NCBI GenBank assembly: GCA_958450365.1
Contig: CAUEEP010000927.1
Location: forward strand, 1 to 64,000
Direction of reading: 5' to 3'
Source: Mesorhabditis belari
Taxonomy: Eukaryota > Nematoda > Chromadorea > Rhabditida > Rhabditidae
DNA: 64,000 nucleotides
The position numbers and the translations under genes are program-made. Shown piece by piece: positions 56,353 through 64,000 of this stretch. Each line of letters begins with the position of its first letter. Positions within the stretch are counted from its first letter, which is position 1. The notes beneath the pieces are model-generated. The model made no database searches. It was not told where the DNA came from and was given only the letters and a program-made list of their open reading frames with translations.

Positions 56353-58934
56353 ATGGCGGTTTTTCATGGCCCGTCTGTTAGTGCTGATGCAATTTATGAC
56401 GTGGATCGAATAAAAGTTAATGTTATCCGCTCAAACAAGCTAAACTGTGTTTTAGTTATTCGCGGAAACAATTGGCATCGCCGGCGGAAGTAGTGAGGAA
56501 AAGATTACCCATCAGGTAAAGCAAATTTGCTTGCAAATGCTTTTCTTTTTAGGCTTATAATCTTCTCGCTGAGGAGCTGACAGAGATCATGAAAAAAATT
56601 ATCATTGATGCGAACAAATACCAAATACACGGTAAGTTTTATACATTATCTAAAAAACAGCACTAATGTTTGTACTAGGAAGGCATTCAATGATGAAAGT
56701 CGCGGATTTAGAGCAAGCTTGCATCGATAGAACAATTAAGGTACCTATTTTCAAAAATGATGGCCGTGATGGGTTAATTTCAGTATCACATATTTAGCTA
56801 CCGATGGGATATGTTTTACACGAAGAGAAAGAGCTGAGAGCCATAACAAATTCAAGCGGCAGTGATTTATATGTTCACGAGGAATCTGACATCGAAATTA
56901 ACGTATTTTTTTCAATGGATTTGCTTGCAGTAAAAATTTTAGCAAGTACTACAATCAACTAGCAAGTTTCCGCCACCCGTCCGCTTCCGATGTCACTGGC
57001 TCGCACATGAGGGAGAAATTCATCCTGTTTCAGAAAATTTGGTACCGTACAAGGTTTGTAATCAAAAGTGCCAATGATTCACAAAATACTGCATATATAG
57101 GATGTGTCCATCGAAGTTGAGGATCAAAAGCCCGCGAAAAAGATTATTGCAAGACGGGATACTGCAAAAAGTTTGTTGCGTGCGTTAAGCTACTCAACTT
57201 TTATTTAGTTCTGCAAGGAAATGGGCCTTGGTCCTTATATTGTACTCTGTCTAGAGACATCCCTCATCAAGAAAATGTAGCTATTCGTCCACTACCACCG
57301 GCATCTCTTTCAGTGGTAAAAACTTGGTAGTATGAACTTTCATGATTTTATCTTCATAGGAAAAACAAGCCTACCTTAAAAGTGTAATGGAAGCTTGTGT
57401 TGGCGCGCATGATCCTCTTCGGGTAGCAGCACTTCATTCCTTGGAAACAGACACCGGCCTTCAGGACGCATTACCAATACTTTCAAATATTATCAAAACG
57501 GGGGTAATAATTTAACATTTTCTAAATAAAAACGCACGAAAAGAATTTCTTAGAATTCATAAGCGCAACTCAGCGGGAAATATTGTGCATTTGAATGTTT
57601 AGATTGCAGCTAATGTTGTGCAACGCTGTCTTTCATTGCTTATCTACTTAGTTCGAGTGATACGTTCACTTTCTCTCAACAAATCTCTGGTGTTGGAACC
57701 TGTGGTCAGAGTTTTTGAACGACATGCCTATATGTGTTCATTTTTTCAGTTACATCAATTGCTTCCTTCATTATTGACGTGTTGCATTGGGCAATCATTA
57801 TGTGGTCGTCCCGAGACCGATAATCATTGGGCTTTGCGTGATTTTGCCTCGAAAACGCTGGTTATACTCGTGAAGTACGTTTTTTGTAAAAAAATCCAAA
57901 ACCTATCACACAATATTTCAAATACTGGCTTTTATTTAGTGGCCACGTGAAAGATCTTCCATCAACACGACAGCGAGTGATTCGAAGTCTGAGACGGGTC
58001 TTTGAAGACAAAAATTGTTCGTATGCCATGATCTACGGAACCGTATTACCTCTAAGTGATCTTATGTCGGCTAAAGAGGTGAATTGATCTTACTTTCTAT
58101 TTTTAACCCAAAATTTTTAGAAAGCCGAACTTTATCCTCGATTCAACGAGCTTATCGAGGAGTGTCGACTGATAAGCTCCGGGCAACAGATTGATCCACA
58201 TGAGCTTCGATTCATGCCGGGAAGTCGGGAAGAAGCCGGGAGGTTACTTTCGGTTTTGATGGTATGTTTCTCTTTTTGGGACTTGTCGATTATATAGACA
58301 CAGAGAACTGTCTGGCGTCAAGTGGGTTATATGAACATAAAATTTGAACCTTAAAAAAATTACCGTCTTGCATCAAGTCGGTGAAGTGGACAAACAATTT
58401 GAATTTTAGTAAGTTGCATATAAACCTGCATTTGCTCAGAAAGCGAAAAGGAATCAATGCAAAAGTTTTTAAATTGAAAATTCAAGTTTTGTGTCTATAT
58501 AACCGACCTAATGCAAGACCTTTTTTGCGCAGTAAAAAATGATCTATTTAACCAACTTGATGTACAGCCTTTTTTTAGAAATTTATACACGTGAAAAAGT
58601 AAATTAAGATCAAAAGTTGTTACTTGAGACTATTTTGGATTTTATAACTCATTTTGGATGCCGCTATTATCATACCACTACATGCTTTCGGGTCTGACTC
58701 ATTTTCTATTTATTCTTTGCGATAAGATAAGAAAATTAAATGGAAATTACCTCTTTTGAACGGAAATTATACTAGGCAAAGTGGACGACGTAAGAGTCAC
58801 AGGAACCTAAAACTTCTTCATTTGATCATTCTATAGAAATCTTACAGAAACAAATGGAACCGATGATGCGTTCGATGCGACCTGGAATTATAACGTATCC
58901 CGTTGAACACACCAGAAGAATGAACATATTTTGA
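56353..58934 (+). CDS. TAF6: TAF6-like TFIID subunit, copy a
   Basis: The N-terminal histone fold reads LFAETIGIAGGSSEEKITHQ, AYNLLAEELTEIMKKIIIDA, HSMMKVADLEQACIDR, as in TAF6 (L-x-x-ESMGI ... A-x-x-L-x-x-E-x-x-x-R/K). The linker has GYVLHEEKELRAITNSSGSD and HWLAHEGEIHPVSENL. The HEAT-repeat domain has SVEKQAYLKSVMEACVGAHD, GIAANVVQRCLSLLIYLVRV, LHQLLPSLLTCCIGQSLCGR and the hallmark NHWALRDFASKTLVILV. After an enlarged intron (about 58263-58848) a last exon encodes KQMEPMMRSMRPGIITYPVE and ends at 58934. At about 450-470 residues it is shorter than human TAF6, lacking the long disordered C-terminus. TAF6 pairs with TAF9 in TFIID and, in some animals, SAGA. Confidence 0.88.
58263..58848. repeat. 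Enlarged last intron of TAF6a, possible foldback remnants
   Basis: This intron is more than ten times the local norm. It contains inverted and direct similarities around TGTCTATATAACCGACC (58490) and GGTCGG-/GGGTTATAT-like sequence near 58325, and repeats of GCATCAAGTCGG and CAAGTGGGTTA. It is likely a decayed insertion. Confidence 0.5.
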
Positions 58935-59146
58935 TACATGTTTAGCATGTAAATACTTTAGTCTGGTTTTTGTTAATTTAAAATCGTTGTTACTTAATAA
59001 TTTTTGTGATAAATCGTACTGAATACTTGCAACTTCTACTAATTGCTCATTGGTCAAAGCAAAGCACTATCGTTTTGTTTTAAAAACCAGGCACTGTTGG
59101 CAATTGAGATTGGACTTTCTGTCCCAGTTAATAACCTTTTTAGTTG

Positions 59147-61646
59147 ATGGAAATACCAAGTAGAGATGAACGTCAAATTGATCAGCCGAGCACTTCATCT
59201 TTAGTGTCTGGTAATAGTGCGTTTTTTAAAAAAATGAAACGCTTTAAAGATTTTGATTCGATATGGTTGGAAACAATTTTAAGTGACCAGCGGGTCCATG
59301 TTGGAACAAGGGTTCGTTTTCTTAAAATTTTTACCTAAACTGTTGTTAAAGTATTTTTTAGTTTGAGAACGATGTTTTAGAAGAAACAAGTCAATTGATC
59401 AAAACTCGGCTAAGGTTATTTTTTACCAGCCTATCCAGGTAATTTCCAAACTTGTTTAGATCGGTCGTATCGATGGCAAAGGTGTTTGCAATTCATGCAA
59501 GGCGCTCGCAATTGACAGTGGAAGATTTCAGTTTGGTACGTGGAAACGAGGGAGACCAGGTATAAACATTTCTCTCTCAAGAAACACGCTTGTTTTTTTT
59601 AGGAACCACTAGGGCGAAAGCAGAAATGGAATGCGCCACTATCGTCTGGTCTCGTGTTTCCTTCAAATGACACACAAATAAACCCATCATATTGCGTGGA
59701 TCTTCTTTCCCATTTTCAATCTCCTGGAATTAAGCTGCCATCTAAACTACAACTTAAACGTTGGTACTATAAAGTAGTTGTACTTATATTATAATTTTAA
59801 AAAGTGTTTTTAATTGTCTTGGTTATTTTTTAGGACATTGGTTGGTGATTGAAGGAATCCAGCCATGCATCCAAGACAATCCCACAATCGAAAAAACTTG
59901 CGTTTTCCGAAGCCCAGTTAGTAGAAAGCATCCTTTTGCTGTTGAAATTATTTTAGGAGGAAATCAGTGAATCAAAAAATTCTTTAACTCTTGAGGAAAC
60001 GAATCGATCGCTTGATACAATTTATCATATGGGAGCGACAAAATATCTTTTGCCCACGCCGAATGGTTTACTGGAATTAAGTCAAAGTTCTAGCAGCCTG
60101 AAAGGTAGTTTCTTAAATATAGGTAGCTTTAATTCCGCTAAATTTAGAGCCTACATCGCATCTGAAATCTTTGCCTTGGATTCCAGCATTATTTAAGTCA
60201 ATCGAAACTTCTCCGGTTAAAGACGATCGAGAACGGGCGAATGAATCAGGAAAAAGTTCATACACCAAAACCCAACTCGTCAATCACCCACCAGCGGTTG
60301 TTTTGATTTAAGAGTTAGTTTGAGAGAATAGGAATTTTTTAGTCACAAAAGGTACTGTACCATTTAATTTTGTCGATGCTCAATGGCGACGACGAAGATG
60401 AACAAAAGGTTTTCTTAACTCTTTACATATCAGCATCAATTTCTTTTTGGGAGGTTCTTCAAATTTTGGCGACAAGTACTGGACTGCAACTTTTGATTCC
60501 ACGACTTATCGTTTACATTTCGGAAGGGGTATTTTTATTAGTTGTTTTTAAACTTTGATATATTTTTTCCGATGCGATATCATATCAGTAATGGAGCTAT
60601 ATGGCAGACAACTCGTCTTTTGAGAGTTGCGGAGGCAATTATAGCAAATCGAAGCAATGATCTCAGCAAAATGGTTAGTATTTAGAATTTGATTGGTACT
60701 CAACAAACATAAAATATTCTTTTTTCGATTAAAAATTGTTTTTAAGTTATGTGATCTAATGCCAGCTATGATTTCTTGTATTCTTGCTTCACGTCTTTCT
60801 GATGACCTGCTTAATGAGGAGCATTGGGCACTGCGACAAGTTTCTGCAAATATATTGGTCGATCTGTGCCAGTAAGTCTTGATTTGGCCAAAAATAAGTA
60901 TGCAAAAAGAATGAAAATTATGACGTTTTTTAGGAAATATGAAGAAAACGATAATCTTACCCGCCTTACTCACTTGTTGGGCGATCAATGGAAAAATTCA
61001 AATGATGTCCCGTTGCCCACTTTGTATGGATCTTTGTATACACTCTCGCTTTTAGGGACGCAGGCAAGTTTTTTAAAGCTGATTATTCTTAACGACCAAT
61101 CCATGAGATGCGGTTGACTGTGTTAAATTTTCAATTGTTGAATTCAAAATGGATCTTTGCCATTTGCATTAGGCTTTTACGTTTTGTAGAAGATCAATAG
61201 CGTATCATGCCGATTAACTCTTGAGATTTTCAGACAATGAGTCAACTCTGCCTGCCATATTTGGAAACTTTGTCAAAACGGTTCGATCATATTACGAATA
61301 ATTCAATGGATGAGACGGAGATTAATCAAGCAAAAACTCTCCAAAAAATGATTGTGGTCAGTTTTCTTTTGATACAAGCCTTTGCTACTAATGCATTTAG
61401 ACTGTCTTCTCTCAATGGGTAATCGAACATTCGCCGACGACTTTAACAACAATTACGGAGTTCATTTCTACCTTCGGAAAATTTGGCCAAGAAATATATG
61501 AAACGACGTCAGATGCAAATGTGCATTTAAATTTGATTGTAAGTTTTATGGATTGTTTGTGTTTATTTTATTGCTCTTAAATTTTGTTTTAGAAGCCCCG
61601 CTATAGTGCATGGAATCTGATACCATCTTTTTCGCGAAGGACCTGA
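59147..61646 (+). CDS. TAF6: TAF6-like TFIID/SAGA subunit, copy b
   Basis: ATG 3 nt after CCTTTTTAG, 212 bp after TAF6a. A Ser/Arg-rich leader (MEIPSRDERQIDQPSTSS) precedes the histone fold: IWLETILSDQRVHVGTRFEN, DVLEETSQLIKTRLRSVVSM, FAIHARRSQLTVEDFSLV. The linker has HWLVIEGIQPCIQDNP, the conserved TAF6 HWLSIEG block. The HEAT part has LYHLILSMLNGDDEDEQKVF, LQLLIPRLIVYISEGISNGA, LCDLMPAMISCILASRL, EEHWALRQVSANILVDLCQK, PTLYGSLYTLSLLGTQ and ends at 61646 after HLNLIKPRYSAWNLIPSFSR. At about 570 residues it is longer than copy a but strongly diverged from it. It may be the equivalent of TAF6L/SAGA-type or of nematode taf-6 paralogues; which one cannot be told here. Confidence 0.87.
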
Positions 61647-62929
61647 GAGTTTTCCGTGATAATTCAGGTTCATATGCTTTGCTTGAAATATAATCATATT
61701 TGCCGGAAAATATAATATTTCGATTTTTAGGAATACACTTCTTTATCATCGAAAACAATTGGCGAACGAGAATGAAAGTAAAGTGACAGATTCGATTTAT
61801 GATTTCTCTAATAAAACTTTTTAAACAATTTTCTAGCTCACACAAAGAGCATTTTTGAAAGTTATAAACATGCTAGAAATTCCATTTTGAACAATTCTCA
61901 AAATTTGGCAAAAAAATTTTGATTGGACTGATATGAATTTTGATACTCATAAACTGGCCGTCTTTCCCCTCCAGTCAAAAGCGATAAGGCCATTCAAGCA
62001 ATTTCCGACGCAGTTGCTCGGTCAGCCGTTTTCGGCGCACGCCCTAAAATGTTTTTTTGACCATTGGAGTTACGTAATTTGTTTTACCTTAATTCTAAAA
62101 AGTAAACACGGTTAATCGAGGCAAATATTTAAGCATTGCGACATTGCGCTCATGCTAAATTGCGAATCTCTATGTAGCTAGGTTTTTGGTTGTTTAAACC
62201 GTTGTTTTATTTTCAATGCAAATCCTGAATTGATCCTTACAATTAGTTGAATTGTATGGAAGATTAAAATTTTGAACTAAAATGTGGAGGCATTTGAAAT
62301 ATCAAAAAAAATTGAAGTTACAATTAAATTAAAATGAAACTTTGATCCTTCATTTACCACCCTTTTCCTCTCGTTTTTCCACATTCCGGATACTAACATC
62401 TGGCTGGCTTCTGTTCTGTTTACGGTGCGACCCCTCGAATCCAATGAGATAAGCGTTTAAGGGGCGCCATTTTTCTGGAAAAATCTTCAATTTTTGGGCG
62501 AATTTCTCATCAGAGAATAACTAAAATTTTTTCGCTCGAAGATATTTTTTTTTGTTAATTGTATGATGGAATTTGTGGAATTTTCCCCTTCCTGAGTTGT
62601 CTTTTTTCTCTTTTCAATAAGCACCGTCACAAAAATGAGTCAATTTCCAACAGAGACGCCACAATGAGGGGAAGGCTTGCGAAATGCCATTTGATCTGTA
62701 GGCTCCTCATTTGAAATTTCTACATATGATTTTAACTTTCAAACCCGTACGTTAGTCAACTATTAGGCCTTGGAGTAGTCTAAAGAAGTAAATGGTCCAA
62801 GTAACTAAAGCTTTGCATCTCCAAAAATCCTGTTAGGCAACATAAAATCGATAGCTTGATTATTTTATCTTGATTTTTGCTTTATCATAGACGTTTCAAA
62901 CGAGTTAAACTTAAATTTCAGAAGTGGAA
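61647..62929. other. Spacer downstream of TAF6b, no gene recognised
   Basis: About 1.3 kb of AT-rich DNA without a supported exon. A GC-richer patch at 62340-62470 (ACGGTGCGACCCCTCGAATC) does not fold into a tRNA. The end probably forms the promoter of the next gene, whose acceptor AAATTTCAG ends at 62921. Confidence 0.45.
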
Positions 62930-63231
62930 ATGTCACGAAAAACTCCAGAAATGGATCATCGACACCTTCTAATCAACCTATGGCGTAACGGTCATCATCT
63001 TCCCAATCACAATCACACATACAGCTCCGAAGCCAGTGCGGTGAGTATGACATTATTTAGGCCAATGCATGCTAGCAATTTGGATTGGATTCACAATTTG
63101 GAAATCTTGGGAGCTTTAAGAAAAGTGTCCAAATATAGGTAATAGTACAACTTTTTCTAGGAGACTTCAATCGATTCGGGAGCTTTCTCAATGGGCGCCT
63201 CACAAGCAACGTTTGATACAATTGATGTCAG
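62930..63231 (+). CDS. 5' exons of an unrecognised gene (partial)
   Basis: Exon 1 (62930-63040) begins 8 nt after the acceptor AAATTTCAG and encodes MSRKTPEMDHRHLLINLWRN, then a His/Asn-rich HHLPNHNHTYSSEASA. It joins in phase over the intron 63041-63160 to exon 2 (63161-63231), ETSIDSGAFSMGASQATFDT, with a clean donor AGGTTAGTG. No family recognised. The next exon, in phase 2, was not found before the window end, so the gene probably continues beyond it. Confidence 0.5.
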
Positions 63232-64000
63232 GTTAGTGAATAACTTAAATAAATTTACATAGAAACCCGATTTTTATGAATCAACCTTCCATTAGGCTGC
63301 GTGCATTTCGCATTTTGCTCTGAATCGCTTTGACTTCATTTTTTAAATCCTAGAAATTTGCAATTTCTTCGCACAGTTCAAAATTCATCTTTCAAAGACT
63401 TTTAAGTCTGTGTAAATTTTCGCAGAATGATTGTTAGAGCTTGATCTTTCAAAAGACTAAAATGGATCTCCCCATTGTTCCACAAAAACGAAGAAGAAAA
63501 CTTTCCCTTTCAATTTCTTCTTCTTTTCATACTGCCTCAAGCAGCCAATTTCCCTTCGAATTGATTGATTCTTTCACAATTCTTCGACTCAAACAGAATA
63601 ACTCCATAATAAACTCTCTTAAATGATTAATCAAATCGCTCATTTAATTCTCCTGTCTACTTATTCCGGCTCATTTCTTGTTCAATTTGCCTATTATTTA
63701 ATCGAAGAGATCGTTTTGGAGAATTTCGATCGACCACCCCGTTTATCTGATCAAGGATTTTGAGTTTTATTGTAATAAAAATTCATGATTGATTTAAATA
63801 TAATATAAAAGCTACGCAACCCTCTTATTCTTTTTCAAAAAGCACTGAGCAAATATTTTCAATGCAAGATATTTTCGGGGCTAAAATTTGAACAACTGTT
63901 ACGAGAAATTTAAAAAGGAATTTTTGGAGTCCAAGCACACAAAGAGGTGTGAATCTGTGAAGGGAAATACCCTTTGTGAAATGGAATGTGAAAGAAGAAT
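63232..64000. other. Window end, probably intronic
   Basis: No exon could be chained to the gene starting at 62930. An open frame near 63460-63620 (MDLPIVPQKRRRKLSLSISS) has no splice or homology support. Otherwise AT-rich sequence. Confidence 0.35.

Noticed and set aside
62390..62460. Possible tRNA at a CCTCGAATCC motif
   Set aside because: No box A partner and no cloverleaf pairing.
63041..63160. Open frame DWIHNLEILGALRKVSKY in this interval
   Set aside because: It is out of phase with the flanking exons and lies in an intron with good donor and acceptor.
1..64000. CRISPR arrays, bacterial operons, phage or prophage genes
   Set aside because: Spliced genes and nematode-type signals throughout; repeats have no spacer/repeat regularity.

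Overview
The window looks like nuclear DNA of a nematode, probably a chromadorean. This is inferred from AT-rich sequence, many tiny introns (about 38-50 nt), 3' splice sites of the TTTTCAG/TTTTAG type, and start codons that repeatedly sit 0-12 nt after such a splice site, as expected for spliced-leader trans-splicing. All gene models were hand-spliced from the sequence by keeping phase across GT-AG introns. Family names rest on recognised protein motifs, not on a database search. The species is not identified.

Layout. 1-2.6 kb: foldback and tandem repeats. 2.6-5.0 kb (+): secreted protein with two von Willebrand A domains and a 47-threonine linker. 5.3-8.1 kb (-) and 10.4-15.3 kb (+): two divergent multi-exon genes I do not recognise. 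15.8-19.1 kb (-): ceramide synthase (Lag1/CerS), with a LINE 3' fragment in one intron and a GC-AG intron; a broken copy of its 3' end lies at 20.3-20.8 kb. 21.4-23.0 kb (+): PXMP4. 24.9-30.8 kb (-): folliculin-interacting protein (FNIP), with an internally deleted mariner element in an intron. 30.8-35.5 kb: gene-poor, with MITEs, E-boxes and a CCAAT/CRE cluster. 35.5-40.2 kb (-): RNA-binding protein with an RRM-like part and an arginine/glycine-rich tail. 41.2-49.4 kb (+): SLC38A9, NUDT13-like Nudix hydrolase, CLPTM1L. 49.4-51.4 kb: nested giant palindromes. 51.5-61.6 kb (+): RPC9 (CRCP), RNase H2 subunit A, SPCS2, and two adjacent TAF6 paralogues. 62.9 kb (+): first exons of an unrecognised gene.

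How the genes fit together. The + strand run from 41 to 62 kb looks like one or more nematode-type operons. Downstream genes are closely spaced, several have an AATAAA signal about 95-200 bp before a splice-acceptor-like site, and that site lies just before the next ATG. Two genes of the lysosomal amino-acid/mTORC1 pathway, FNIP and SLC38A9, lie about 10 kb apart. The second proposed operon mixes transcription (RPC9, TAF6 twice), nucleic-acid maintenance (RNase H2A) and secretion (SPCS2).

Mobile DNA is mostly in introns and spacers. It includes a TA-flanked MITE family (four copies, three of them in introns), a second MITE family (two copies in opposite orientation), a family sharing TACCGTA terminal repeats (three members), several large foldback elements, a mariner remnant and a LINE remnant.
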